NCBI RefSeq assembly: GCF_900000175.1
Contig: NZ_CWGJ01000006.1
Location: forward strand, 1-64,000
Source: Estrella lausannensis
GTDB taxonomy: Bacteria; Chlamydiota; Chlamydiia; Chlamydiales; Criblamydiaceae
Direction of reading: 5' to 3'
DNA: 64,000 bases
Part shown: piece after piece, positions 47,101 through 55,360 of the stretch
Layout of the letters: every line of letters begins with the position of its first letter
Numbering within the stretch: position 1 is the first letter of the stretch
The notes under the pieces: generated by a model
What the model was told of the DNA's origin: nothing
The model's database searches: none
Seen by the model: only the letters and a program-made list of their open reading frames with translations
Translations under genes and position numbers: made by a program

Positions 47101-49333
47101 CTTGCCGGACAAAGAAAAATCCCATGTTCTGCAAATCGCACCCAAGCGGTTTTCTCTGGCTTTTCTTGATTGGGATGAGGTCGCTCGTTTTGACCTTGGC
47201 CTCAGCATCGATCTTTTCAATTCCGATAAATCTCTGCGGGAGACGGTGGCAAAATTTGTTGCCTCTCTCCCAGCGGGGGCGTTAAAGGAGAAAAGCGAAG
47301 TTTCCGGCATCCTGGAAGTGAATTTAAATTACGAGCTTGAACTGGCCCGATTTAACTATGAGATGCTTTTTCATGGCCTTCAGGTGGGTGGACGTTCTTT
47401 TAAGGAAGCGGAAATCAGCGGTTCGTACAGGGCTAGGACGCTGCATTTGCACAACTTTATCTTTGATGATCTTTCGATAGCAGCTGAAATAGCAAGAGAG
47501 GATGTGTGGAAGATACGCTTTTTAGGAGGCGGAATCAAGGACGTGGTGGCCATAGGACTGGAAGGTGCTTTTGATCCGCAAAAGGGATTGGCAGGGAAGG
47601 TGCGTCTCTTTGAAGCCACCCCCAAGTTCATGAGCTTGATTAGCAATTTGCCGGAGTCCTTTCTTGCAGATTTAAGCGGTAAAGTCAAGGGAAGCGGGGA
47701 TTTTTACATCGGAAAAGACAGCGAAGGTCAGCCCGATTTTACCGTGAAGCTCAACTTGCAGGGGGGGCTGCAGATGGGAGGAACCAGGGCTGAGCTGCAA
47801 AAGCCCCTCGAGTTGACCTATTTAAGCCGCGAGGGACTGCTGGTGCAAGGCATCGAAGCGCAGCTGGTTTCCTCCACGAATAGCAGACCTCAGGGGGCAG
47901 CTTTTTCAGGAAAGGATCCGATCCGCATGACGAAAGAGGGCCTGAAAATTCCCAAGCTCAGTTTTACTATCGTGCCCGATGCTTTCAAAGGAGTCGTCGC
48001 AACTATCGGACAGGCTTTTCCTGAGCTAAATCCGTCGATTTTGCCCGATTTCAGGGGAAGCACTTCTCTCCATGGCGATCTTTTTGTCTTCAATAACGAT
48101 GAAAGGCGTGAAATGAGCTTTTCGTTGGAAGAGGGCGTCATGTTATTCATGGGTGGCGAAAGACCATTTAAACAGTTTATGGTGGAAAGAAGCGACAATC
48201 TGCTTAGATTGTCGTCCGAGTTTCTTGTGGGATCCAAATGGATCGGCGTTAAAGCTCAGACGAACGATCCACTCCGGCGCAAAGGCACCGTTGAGCTGAT
48301 GGAGTCAGTCAGGGCCGCCGGAAAGGATGAAAGGCTGTCATTGCAGTGGAGGCAAGATCTTCAGGGTAAATTTGAAATCGTCAAAGCGTACGGTTCTCTT
48401 TCGGGGCTTGATGTCGATCTTGCGGCCGATGAAAAAGAAAGAGGAGTCCTTCACGGATCGGTAGATATCGATGTGGCCGAGGCGCTGACTCTTTTTTCCA
48501 AGCCCGGGGAGAAAGAACCGGATCCGCTTTTTCAACATGGAAGGGGGAAATTTTCGGGAACGATTGTTCTTTCCGACGAGCAAGGACAAGCCGCTATTGC
48601 CAGGGGAAAGATCGCTCTTTCATCTCTTTCGGTAAAAAAAATTCTGATCAGCGATATCCATGCGGATGTTCAGGCCGGGCTGGATGGAGCTTTATTTTCT
48701 GATTTGGTCATCGAAGATCCTGCCGGTAAAGCGGAGATTAAACAGCTCACCGCCTCCTTTGCGGAAGGGGGAACATGGCATACACCCCACATTACTGTCC
48801 GCGGCCTTCGTCCCGCGGCTATCCGTACGCTGAACGGCGAGCCGATGGTGAAAAATAAAGCACTGAAAATCAATGAACTGGATGTGAGCGATGTCGCTTT
48901 GTGCCCAGGATTGCCCGAACTTTGCCAGGCATCGGGTTGGCTGCGCTTTTCGAATATTTCAAAGAGCCTGTTCCAAAATACCCTGTTCCAGATTCCTCTT
49001 GAGCTTGTGACAAGGCTTGGTCTGAATCCTGCGTCGCTCACGCCCGTCAAAGGAGAAATCTTCTTTACTGTGGCCGATAAAAAAATTCAGATCACCAAGT
49101 TAAAAGATGTTTTCAGCGAAGGCAAGGGATCGAAGTTTTTTCTTGCCGGGGAGAGCGGTTCTTATGTCGATTTTGACGGGAATGTGAGGATGCAGATCCG
49201 GATGAAACAATATAATATTCTCCTTAAATTCGCCGAGCTCTTCACAGTGACGGTTAAGGGAACCTATAGCAAGCCTGTCTATTCGCTCCAAAAGCAAGAT
49301 GGCGCCAAGAAGAAAGAGACCGCATCGCGGTAA
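44162..49333 (+). CDS. Giant AsmA/TamB-like envelope protein
   Basis: 1723 residues. A single N-terminal membrane segment (WIFGLLALVLVAGVVMIAYA) is followed by a very long chain of short beta-strand sequence. The pattern includes LEVEGLTLGF, VRFNGTDPLEESLAI, FDPQKGLAGKVRLFEATP, LSFTIVPDAFKGVVA and a C-terminal FRIPLELVTRLGLNPASL-type region near residue 1620. This architecture fits AsmA-like/TamB-like proteins, thought to form hydrophobic grooves that carry lipids between inner and outer membranes. Exact subfamily (AsmA, YhdP, TamB) cannot be decided by eye. No typical RBS is seen; a repeat end lies immediately upstream. In a chlamydia it would support outer-membrane lipid supply. Confidence 0.7.
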   Translation: MIKKWIFGLLALVLVAGVVMIAYASDFKVALLRSYASSVMSSSSGGEFTYQKAHFADDGALEVEGLTLGFKSIEEDSGLTLTIAKTRVEMGFSLWPLSVTLQAHLDSPQVSIGTGSSLGRLTEHFKTSASLLTVKAEIDIQKGIIRFDDRGGTVEYGVEGSLKIHDPLRSTLHIQSAADSSSLLVRFNGTDPLEESLAIHCRKAEVCPLFNFLASSLPFIDRIRLSSGTLDGNVLVARGKNGVAAVQGGLSFNEVSFADTEGKFKGRIPHFVFDADFQRKIPRIVIGKGSLKEEAKIEVIPEGREPYFITFQEGSVYVEAVKTIHVQFTGFGLHGNRSLPFEGKGHFNVLHAGSETASVSLQLAYHEHARAALEARLTEMGRGWRSLNMTLSDFTEREFNFLEDAFSSFSPVLPAFNFEKGTFSGKAYAHLLGKVLKEVQVDSIAFQNSSIKFPEHNLIIQSDELLLKVGLNLAAKDPKGSLKADMRIKNGRVEGKDPVDYLATQCDADILVENGALKHLKAEGIIQGVFGRIDFDPANPKGAALAFASPLVNLSEHFPEKFASAIRRNYSDETVYLEAFARQGDENVEFRGVLSVSGKNHEAIASGNFGFKALKSKERPKEEMEEVKRESVSSSSKFDTVVREAASKPFRERLRIEDGWFFFDKMDLSKGIAPFLFIDAEGDPAPLELSGKAIIKGEFDSQGMQIHYDAENIRFEGEDFAIDIDRIYRQDSHKDNLTPANHVFNFEEGTHFGVIPVMQGTYTDKGSGIVFEDVSCQICPRDEKVEVQKIEALSSGILFKGNALVDYSLPGKGVLDIFVGTSAITGRAMDLKNFLSHLQSGSYIAYVPIDGEISSREGDCQFYFKVRPSGTVVDSKINGSLYEGSISLGTSDAVFREIGFSVSYETGGALSVRGLQGTLLVGDPKKPKEYFLSSDGIEIDDVRNGNGKFNVWMEGAGKEVMRLIGTMQGEKRGESLIINILPDKEKSHVLQIAPKRFSLAFLDWDEVARFDLGLSIDLFNSDKSLRETVAKFVASLPAGALKEKSEVSGILEVNLNYELELARFNYEMLFHGLQVGGRSFKEAEISGSYRARTLHLHNFIFDDLSIAAEIAREDVWKIRFLGGGIKDVVAIGLEGAFDPQKGLAGKVRLFEATPKFMSLISNLPESFLADLSGKVKGSGDFYIGKDSEGQPDFTVKLNLQGGLQMGGTRAELQKPLELTYLSREGLLVQGIEAQLVSSTNSRPQGAAFSGKDPIRMTKEGLKIPKLSFTIVPDAFKGVVATIGQAFPELNPSILPDFRGSTSLHGDLFVFNNDERREMSFSLEEGVMLFMGGERPFKQFMVERSDNLLRLSSEFLVGSKWIGVKAQTNDPLRRKGTVELMESVRAAGKDERLSLQWRQDLQGKFEIVKAYGSLSGLDVDLAADEKERGVLHGSVDIDVAEALTLFSKPGEKEPDPLFQHGRGKFSGTIVLSDEQGQAAIARGKIALSSLSVKKILISDIHADVQAGLDGALFSDLVIEDPAGKAEIKQLTASFAEGGTWHTPHITVRGLRPAAIRTLNGEPMVKNKALKINELDVSDVALCPGLPELCQASGWLRFSNISKSLFQNTLFQIPLELVTRLGLNPASLTPVKGEIFFTVADKKIQITKLKDVFSEGKGSKFFLAGESGSYVDFDGNVRMQIRMKQYNILLKFAELFTVTVKGTYSKPVYSLQKQDGAKKKETASR

Positions 49334-49720
49334 TAGCCCTGGACATTATTAGGAAAGTACAGATAGATTGTTTCTTTGAACTTAGGGCGTGCCCTCAAAA
49401 TATAAATCAGCCTGATTCGATTTCTTTTCCTTCGGGATCACCATTGGAGTCAGGGGTCATAGCGGTTAAATATTACCCCTGACTCCAGCGGCGGCGCCCT
49501 GGAGGAAAACTCATTTGAATCAGATATTTCTATGCTGAGGGCGCTCCTTGCTCCCAAAAGATCATCGGTGCTGCGGTCTTATGTTGTTCTAAAGTCAAGC
49601 CGCCGCTCGCTCGCTCCTTTGTGGAAGGTGTTCATTTGCCCCGGCCGGAGAGATTCTTTTCCGGCCAGGGACTCCAGTCCGATTTTTTCGCATACGAGAC
49701 ATTCCTTGAGGTGATTCAAT
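49334..49720. other. Intergenic region with nested palindrome
   Basis: 387 bases without a gene. The inner inverted repeat GGAGTCAGGGGT / ACCCCTGACTCC (49446-49486, 17-base loop) is flanked by an outer imperfect one. Its left arm is near 49386-49418 (GCCCTCAAAATATAAATCAG) and its right arm near 49517-49545 (GAATCAGATATTTCTATGCT). A short frame at 49532-49714 has no protein-like features. Confidence 0.6.
49446..49486. repeat. Perfect 12-bp inverted repeat
   Basis: GGAGTCAGGGGT and ACCCCTGACTCC are separated by 17 bases. It may terminate transcription of the 44162 gene, but no T-run follows, so a role as a repeat element is as likely. Confidence 0.75.
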
Positions 49721-51232
49721 ATGTCTGTTTTCAAAAAGTGTAAGCTTCTTGCGCTAGTATATTTTCTCTCGTTCGGCGCGCCCGGACTTCAGGCGTCTTG
49801 GACGCCCACGCAATTCTTTACTGTAGGGGATACAGGAGCGAGTCCTGATGTGGGAGTTGACCCAGGTGGCAACGCGATTGCTGTCTTTGTCAACACCGGC
49901 CTCGGTGGCGTCATAGAGGCTTCGCAATTTGACCCAGAAACAAATACATGGGGGACACCGTTTCAAATATCAATCCCTCAGGAAACAGGAAAAGATGCCC
50001 CCGCGATTGGGATGAGTGAGCAAAATCTGGCCTATGTTATCCAACGTGATCAGACCAAGCCCGCGATCGAATTCAGCCAGCTAAATCAGTCAGGATGGAA
50101 CTCGGGAATTGCTTATTCCGATTCAGGTACATTGTCCAAGCCCTCGATTGCCGCATCCGGCACGGGGCAGTTTGCCGCGGCCTGGATCTCTTCTGTCAAT
50201 GGGGTGCAAGCGTTGGCGATCAACGGCGTGTCTTTGTCGGCTCTGCAAGTTTTAGACAGCTCAGCTACTTCGACAACAGATCTCGTGTCCGTCGCCGTCA
50301 ACAATAGCGGAACGGCAGTTGCCGCCTGGCTTGGATCGAATGGGAATATCCGTTACAGCCTCTATAGCGGAGGAGTCTGGAGTCCGGCCCTCGATGTGAC
50401 AAGTGAAAAACCCAATCAATATCCTTCAGTCGGAATCGACGACTCCGGCAACGTTGTCTTTGTCTGGAAAAGAGAGAGTGTTATTTGGGCAAATCAACTC
50501 TATAAAGGCCAATTGTTCCACTCTCAAAAGATCAGCAATAAGAAGATAGCAGCCGTTTCAGGTCCTCTTTGTGCAGTCGATAAAACCGGTATTGCGCTCT
50601 CGATCTGGCTGGATGAAGACAACAATGTCGCCTTTTCCTATTTTGACGGGAAAGAATGGTCTCATGGCGTTGCCGGGATCGCAGAACCCACATCCGTTTT
50701 ATCCCTCACCAAAGACGACAATAAAAATTTCTTTGCCGAGTGGTCTTACAATGCAGGCTCCGTTCATGAAATTCGAAGCGCCTACTTCAACCCGGGCCTT
50801 GGATGGTCTCAGACAGAAACTGCGGCGACTTCCTCCTTAGCACTGCGAAACCCCAGAGGGGCTCTCTCTTCGTTGAACCACACGGCGTTTGCCGTTTTTG
50901 AATCAGGGGGCAATACCGATGCCGCCGGTACTTTCTCGCTGCTTGCCGTGCCGCCCTCGCCGCCCGCTGAAATTCAGGGAAGGGTCAAAAAAGACCGTTT
51001 CCCCTGCCAGACAGACAGAATTCATATTGTTTCCTGGAGCGCAACCGACGATCCGACAGCTGTAGCTTACCGCTTCAGGGAAGGTACAAAGCTGGTAGGG
51101 CAATTTCCCCTGACAGGACCCTTCCGTCTCGACTTCCACAACCGCGACAGGAAAAAGGAAGTGACATACAAAGTCTCCACCGTCAATTCCCTAGGCGTAG
51201 AAGGTGCGCCTATTACTATCGAACTCAGATGA
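49721..51232 (+). CDS. Secreted beta-propeller-like protein with FN3-like C-terminus
   Basis: 503 residues with a signal peptide (LLALVYFLSFGAPGLQASW). The body shows repeated units of about 45 residues with the pattern D..G.AxAVW...I..S.F (DPGGNAIAVFV, NNSGTAVAAWL, DDSGNVVFVWK, DKTGIALSIWL), which suggests a six- to seven-bladed beta-propeller. The last 85 residues (IHIVSWSATDDPTAVAYRFR, VTYKVSTVNSLGVEGAPITI) look like a fibronectin III-type domain. It overlaps the next gene by four bases (ATGA). Both probably act in the outer envelope or outside the cell. The ligand is unknown. Confidence 0.7.
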   Translation: MSVFKKCKLLALVYFLSFGAPGLQASWTPTQFFTVGDTGASPDVGVDPGGNAIAVFVNTGLGGVIEASQFDPETNTWGTPFQISIPQETGKDAPAIGMSEQNLAYVIQRDQTKPAIEFSQLNQSGWNSGIAYSDSGTLSKPSIAASGTGQFAAAWISSVNGVQALAINGVSLSALQVLDSSATSTTDLVSVAVNNSGTAVAAWLGSNGNIRYSLYSGGVWSPALDVTSEKPNQYPSVGIDDSGNVVFVWKRESVIWANQLYKGQLFHSQKISNKKIAAVSGPLCAVDKTGIALSIWLDEDNNVAFSYFDGKEWSHGVAGIAEPTSVLSLTKDDNKNFFAEWSYNAGSVHEIRSAYFNPGLGWSQTETAATSSLALRNPRGALSSLNHTAFAVFESGGNTDAAGTFSLLAVPPSPPAEIQGRVKKDRFPCQTDRIHIVSWSATDDPTAVAYRFREGTKLVGQFPLTGPFRLDFHNRDRKKEVTYKVSTVNSLGVEGAPITIELR

Positions 51233-51816
51233 GGTCTTTCATGCGAAGAGTGTTATTATCCCTATGTCTTTTTCTACCCTTCGTAGCATTTGGCTTCGAT
51301 TTTGATATTGAAGCGCGCACGGCTCTCTTTATCCCTAAGAATTCGACGATGCGCGACCTGTATGGAACTGGATTTACCGAATATGAGATCGAAATGGGCA
51401 TTCCGCTCAACAAATGCTTCACCTTGTTTAGCAACCTGAGCTATCTCGAAGCGGATGGCAGATCAAGTGAAAGCCACTACCGATCCGAGATGGAGAATTG
51501 GGCGCTTAACTTTGGCGGGAAATACTATTTCGAACCCTGGTGGTGTTTAAGACCGTATGTGGGTGCTGGCGCCGGCGTGGCCCACGTGGAATTTCGCGAT
51601 CACTCTCCCTATGTCAACAACCACACCGGTAAATTCGGGTGGTCGGCTCTCTTTAAACTGGGCACGGAGTGGTGCTTTTCCCGTTATTTTTATGTCGACG
51701 TGTTTGCTGACTATGGTATTAACTCCTACGAATTTAAGAGCAAAAACAAGACTTCCGGCCACAACATCAACACCGGGGGCGTCAAGGTGGGCGGAGGACT
51801 TGGTCTTCGCTTTTAA
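51229..51816 (+). CDS. Outer-membrane beta-barrel protein
   Basis: 195 residues. A signal peptide (VLLSLCLFLPFVAFG) is followed by alternating amphipathic strands (FTEYEIEMGIPL, ENWALNFGGKYYFEPWWCLR, PYVGAGAGVAHVEFRD) and a final strand ending in GGGLGLRF. A terminal phenylalanine is the BAM-recognition signature of outer-membrane barrels. It resembles small eight-stranded barrels of the OmpA/OprF-like type. The start at 51229 overlaps the stop of the propeller gene; the Met at 51241 is an alternative. The two genes probably make a barrel and an exported partner. Confidence 0.78.
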   Translation: MRSFMRRVLLSLCLFLPFVAFGFDFDIEARTALFIPKNSTMRDLYGTGFTEYEIEMGIPLNKCFTLFSNLSYLEADGRSSESHYRSEMENWALNFGGKYYFEPWWCLRPYVGAGAGVAHVEFRDHSPYVNNHTGKFGWSALFKLGTEWCFSRYFYVDVFADYGINSYEFKSKNKTSGHNINTGGVKVGGGLGLRF

Positions 51817-51817
51817 A

Positions 51818-51842
51818 CAAATTTTGAGACGCTTTCGTTATG
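51818..51842. repeat. Hairpin repeat family 1, single end J
   Basis: CAAATTTTGAGACGCTTTCG followed by TTATGGTA is the right terminal repeat alone. It begins two bases after the stop of the barrel gene. No left end is evident. Confidence 0.55.
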
Positions 51843-52036
51843 GTACAGGCTCTTAAAAACGTGTCTACCGGAGCGAACTTAGCTTTGGCAAAGTAAAAAA
51901 GTTATAGTTAGAAGCTCGCTTCGGTGAATAAATCAAAAAAAGATTAGAGCTTAAACCCGCAGATTAAAGCCTTGCTTCTTCGGGAATTTTCATTTACAAT
52001 GCTTACCAAAGATTTTTTTTATCCACGGTTTGCGCT

Positions 52037-53005
52037 ATGAATCGTTCTGTACGAAAACGATTAATTTTTTCTCTCGTCCTCCTGGCCTTGATTGCAGGTT
52101 CGATCAAGACCTTCTTGCGTGTTACCGACGATTTCCGTCTCTCTAGCATTACCCATGAAATGCCACACAAAAAAGAGTGGGAAATCTCGCTGAACGACTC
52201 CCAAAAAAAGGAGTTGGAAACTATTTTCAACCAGCGCTTTACCTATCTCGGCAAGGGAGCGCAAGCCTACGCTTTTGTCAGCCAGGATGGAAAGTATGTT
52301 TTGAAATTTTTTAAATTCAAGCATCTAAGACCTAACTTCCTCCTCCTTTCGGTCCCCGCTATCGGTCCGCTCGCGGAGTGGAAGAGAGAGAGAATCTTAC
52401 GCAAGGAAGAAAAGCTGAACAGCGTCTTTGGGGCGTATCGCCTAGCCTGGCGAGTTCACCGGCAAGAGGCCGGGCTTTTGTTTATCCACCTGAATAGAAC
52501 AGACGACCTGAAGAAGGCGGTTGAGATCGAAGATAAAATAGGTCTTAAATGGACCGTCAATCTTGATGATGTTACGTTTGTTGTGCAAAGAAGAGTAGAA
52601 ACCTCACGAAAGATCATCTACGGGCTGCTCAAGGAAGGACGTGTTGCCGAAGCAAAGGACAAGATCCACAAAATTTTCGACCTCTATGTTGCCGAATATC
52701 AAAAAGGCTTATTCGATCACGATCATGGCGTGATGCACAATACCGGTTTTGTGGGTGAAGAGCCTATTCACCTGGATGTGGGCAAGCTATACGAAGAACC
52801 CTCCATGAAAATTCGCGAAAACGCCCTCCTCGATATCGCCAAAATCGGCTGGAAGATAGATCAGGCCATTAAGGCCAATTACCCTCAATTTGCCGACGAG
52901 ATTCGTAAAGACATTGAAGCGTATATCAGCAACGCGTACGGGAGTGATTTTACCTTTGCGGCATTCAACCTTGAGGCTATTTGGCAGCCTAAAAGATGGG
53001 ATTAA
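52037..53005 (+). CDS. Membrane-anchored protein-kinase-like protein
   Basis: 322 residues. An N-terminal hydrophobic segment (LIFSLVLLALIAGSIKTFL) precedes a kinase-like core. This has a glycine loop and lysine (YLGKGAQAYAFVSQDG then KYVLKFFKF), a catalytic-loop-like FDHDHGVMHNTGF, and a metal-binding-like HLDVGKL in place of DFG. The spacing fits a small kinase fold (as in APH/lipopolysaccharide-kinase or RIO types). If the hydrophobic segment is a signal anchor, the domain lies outside the cytoplasm, which is unusual for an ATP-using enzyme. Activity is not certain. The gene overlaps the ComF-like frame. Confidence 0.6.
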   Translation: MNRSVRKRLIFSLVLLALIAGSIKTFLRVTDDFRLSSITHEMPHKKEWEISLNDSQKKELETIFNQRFTYLGKGAQAYAFVSQDGKYVLKFFKFKHLRPNFLLLSVPAIGPLAEWKRERILRKEEKLNSVFGAYRLAWRVHRQEAGLLFIHLNRTDDLKKAVEIEDKIGLKWTVNLDDVTFVVQRRVETSRKIIYGLLKEGRVAEAKDKIHKIFDLYVAEYQKGLFDHDHGVMHNTGFVGEEPIHLDVGKLYEEPSMKIRENALLDIAKIGWKIDQAIKANYPQFADEIRKDIEAYISNAYGSDFTFAAFNLEAIWQPKRWD

Positions 53006-53699
53006 GGATCTATTATTCCCTCCGTTCTGTCTCTCATGCGCCTGCCCGTTGGAGGAGCAGGAAAAAAATCTCTGTTCACCCTGCCTCTCGCTGTTTACCT
53101 GTCTTGATCCGAACGATCTCTGCCCCTTTTGCTATCAAGAAAGAGAGCGCCACGAAAAAAGAGGCGGAAAGTGTCTTGTCAAATCCAGTGCCTTAAAGCA
53201 ACTTGTCACAGTTTTTGAAAGCCGAGGCCCCCAGCGGATGATCGCAAGGCACTATGCTGGCGGCAGATCTTATCTCTCCAAATCCATCGCTGCGTATATG
53301 TCCGCTTACTGGATCGATCAAGGGAAGCCTCTGCCCGATTGCGTGGTGCCTCTCTCGCTTCCGTGGTATGAGAAACGAAGGTTATCCGGCAACCCTCATA
53401 GCGCTCTGGCAGAAAACTGCTCCTTTTTTTTTGCATGTCCCTGCGTCCCTATTTTAAAACATAGAATTTTTAAAACAGAACAAACGGGGGGCAGATGCCA
53501 TTTCAGCTACCGCCCGACTACCTCTTCCTACTCGTATCATGAATGGTTTAAGTGGGTTAAAAAGAATAGGCAATCAGTTGAGGATCAAAATGTTTTGCTG
53601 ATCGCTCTGGACCAAGGGGACCTGACGGCTCTGATCGAAGCGGCAGAGTGTCTTCAAGAGGAGTATCCAAAATCGGTGAGCGCTCTTACCTTCATCTGA
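52890..53699 (+). CDS. ComF-like protein with zinc-ribbon, degenerate phosphoribosyltransferase
   Basis: Up to 269 residues. The ATG at 52890 overlaps the kinase-like gene by 116 bases; a TTG at 52971 (LRLFGSLKDGIKDLLFPP) would give a more ComF-like length. The N-terminal zinc site is clear (LLFPPFCLSCACPLEEQ, then NLCSPC, LCPFC). The body KQLVTVFESRGPQRMIARH, CVVPLSLPWYEKRRLSGNPH fits ComF. The PRPP loop expected near the end (DDVYTTGAT type) is replaced by LLIALDQGDLTALIEAAECL, so transferase activity is probably lost. ComF helps DNA uptake and single-strand handling in competent bacteria. Confidence 0.65.
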   Translation: MPTRFVKTLKRISATRTGVILPLRHSTLRLFGSLKDGIKDLLFPPFCLSCACPLEEQEKNLCSPCLSLFTCLDPNDLCPFCYQERERHEKRGGKCLVKSSALKQLVTVFESRGPQRMIARHYAGGRSYLSKSIAAYMSAYWIDQGKPLPDCVVPLSLPWYEKRRLSGNPHSALAENCSFFFACPCVPILKHRIFKTEQTGGRCHFSYRPTTSSYSYHEWFKWVKKNRQSVEDQNVLLIALDQGDLTALIEAAECLQEEYPKSVSALTFI

Positions 53700-53765
53700 G
53701 AGCTTGTCCTAAAACTCAAATTCAGTGTGTGGACTGGCTCTCTCAGTTACGAAAATTTTTCGGTA

Positions 53766-53928
53766 TATACCGAAAGTATCTCAAAATTTGGGATTTTGGC
53801 TTCGAGAAAGCCTCGGGATTGAATGATCGCAAGTCACCTAATATTAGAAATATGAGGTGACTTGCGATCATTCAATCGCGAGAGCTTTCTTTTTGCCAAA
53901 AACCAAATTTTGAGATACTTTCGGTATA
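53766..53928. repeat. Hairpin repeat family 1, best long copy A
   Basis: 163 bp. The terminal repeats (53766-53791 and 53903-53928) are perfect 26-bp inverted copies beginning TATACCGAAAGTATCTCAAA. The core arms GATTGAATGATCGCAAG and CTTGCGATCATTCAATC are perfect, around CACCTAATATTAGAAATATG. The ends can be read as TA target duplications. It lies between the ComF-like and efflux genes and contains no ORF. Confidence 0.92.
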
Positions 53929-53986
53929 ATTGACACTCATTTCCTAAGGGGCTATGGTTCGTTTTGTTTAAAACCGTGCTCTAAAG

Positions 53987-55360
53987 ATGACAGAATGTAG
54001 CGGCCAAAAATTTAAAGCGTTCAAAAGCTCCCTTCTGAGAGGAGCGTCGTTCATCATTTTCCTTTGTTTTTGCGGATGCCATAGAACCTTTCAACCTCAG
54101 GGCACTTATGTAGAACAGGCTCTTTTGGAAAGGGCAGGGGCAGCAGTCGCTGTCACGGAGACACTTGCTCTTAAAGCGGGGGAGAGTCAAGTGCCCGTTT
54201 CTCTTTTGAATAGTCGGCTTGATGCTGAATCGGCAGCTCAGATTGCTCTCCTGAATAATCCAGCCCTTAAAATGGAGATGATGGGAATCGGCATCAAGGC
54301 GGCTGACTTGGAAGCAACCATGCTTCTCCCGAATCCTTCCCTCGCTTTCAGCCTGTTTTTTCCTAGCAGAAGCAGTCTTGATAAGGGTGTTGAAGCTGGC
54401 ATCAGTTATAAAATTGTCGATCTCTTTCTGATGCCTTATCGCAGACAGGCAGCTAGAGAGGCGTATTTCAGCGAACAAATGCGTGTATTGAAAGAAGCCC
54501 TGAAGTTAATTAATCAAGTGAAAGAGGTTTTTTACTCTTTGCAAGAGGCTCGATCAATAGTTAAAACCACTGAACTGATCAAGTTGGCGGCAGAAGTAAA
54601 ATTTATGCTGGCTGAAAAACTCCACGCTCAGGGAAATATTGGCGATGCGATTTTTTTTGAGGCGGAGATGGAGCTGTGGGAGGCTAAGCAGGATGAGGCT
54701 GAGGCAAAGATTAATTTCGAAAGCTCTCTCTCAAAGCTGGCAGTTCTCCTGGGAGTAGACCACGGCACCATCAGCATTAAGGAAGAGGCCGAGGAGAGCG
54801 CTCCCCCTTTGGTTTTAAATGAGATCGATAGGGTAGCATGCGATCGGATTGATCTTGCGATTTTAAACTACGATCTTAGGCGTCTTTACTCCATGAGGCC
54901 TCTCTACTCCCCCTTGTCTTACACGTTCTCCTCACTCGGAATCGACTTTAAGCATGATCCTGAAAAGTATGACGCTTTAGGGCCTTCAGGGGTGCTGGAT
55001 ATCCCTCTTTTCAACTCAGGACAGAGTGACAGGCAGCGTCTCGATTATGAAATTGGGGCTCTTTGTTTTCAGCGTCAGATGGCTTGGATGACGGCTAAGG
55101 AAGAAATTTCCGCTTCCATCAAAAAATATGCGGCTGCAAAGGATAAATTATCTTTTGCAAAAGAGAGGGCGGATTCGGCCAAAAGCAGCTTTACAAGCGA
55201 ATTGAACCTTTACAATGTCATGAATGTCACTCCGCTGGAGCTCTTGGATGCCAAGAGAAGGGAGCTAGAAGCCTCTAAAAGGTACCACCAGGTGCGAGGA
55301 GAGGCTATGCGTGAGGCTGTCCGACTGAAAAGAGCGATGCAGATATCTTTAAATGATTAG
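53987..55360 (+). CDS. Outer-membrane efflux lipoprotein (TolC/CusC family)
   Basis: 457 residues. The N-terminus has a lipobox (IIFLCFCGC), so it is a lipoprotein like CusC/OprM. Two long helical hairpin regions typical of OEP proteins follow (AAQIALLNNPALKMEMMGIG, KLHAQGNIGDAIFFEAEMEL; then GPSGVLDIPLFNSGQSDRQR and SELNLYNVMNVTPLELLDAK). It forms an exit duct through the outer membrane. No RND pump or periplasmic adaptor is in the window. It overlaps the multicopper oxidase gene by eight bases, which suggests copper handling. The start (MTECSGQKF) lies 58 bases after a family 1 repeat. Confidence 0.85.
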   Translation: MTECSGQKFKAFKSSLLRGASFIIFLCFCGCHRTFQPQGTYVEQALLERAGAAVAVTETLALKAGESQVPVSLLNSRLDAESAAQIALLNNPALKMEMMGIGIKAADLEATMLLPNPSLAFSLFFPSRSSLDKGVEAGISYKIVDLFLMPYRRQAAREAYFSEQMRVLKEALKLINQVKEVFYSLQEARSIVKTTELIKLAAEVKFMLAEKLHAQGNIGDAIFFEAEMELWEAKQDEAEAKINFESSLSKLAVLLGVDHGTISIKEEAEESAPPLVLNEIDRVACDRIDLAILNYDLRRLYSMRPLYSPLSYTFSSLGIDFKHDPEKYDALGPSGVLDIPLFNSGQSDRQRLDYEIGALCFQRQMAWMTAKEEISASIKKYAAAKDKLSFAKERADSAKSSFTSELNLYNVMNVTPLELLDAKRRELEASKRYHQVRGEAMREAVRLKRAMQISLND

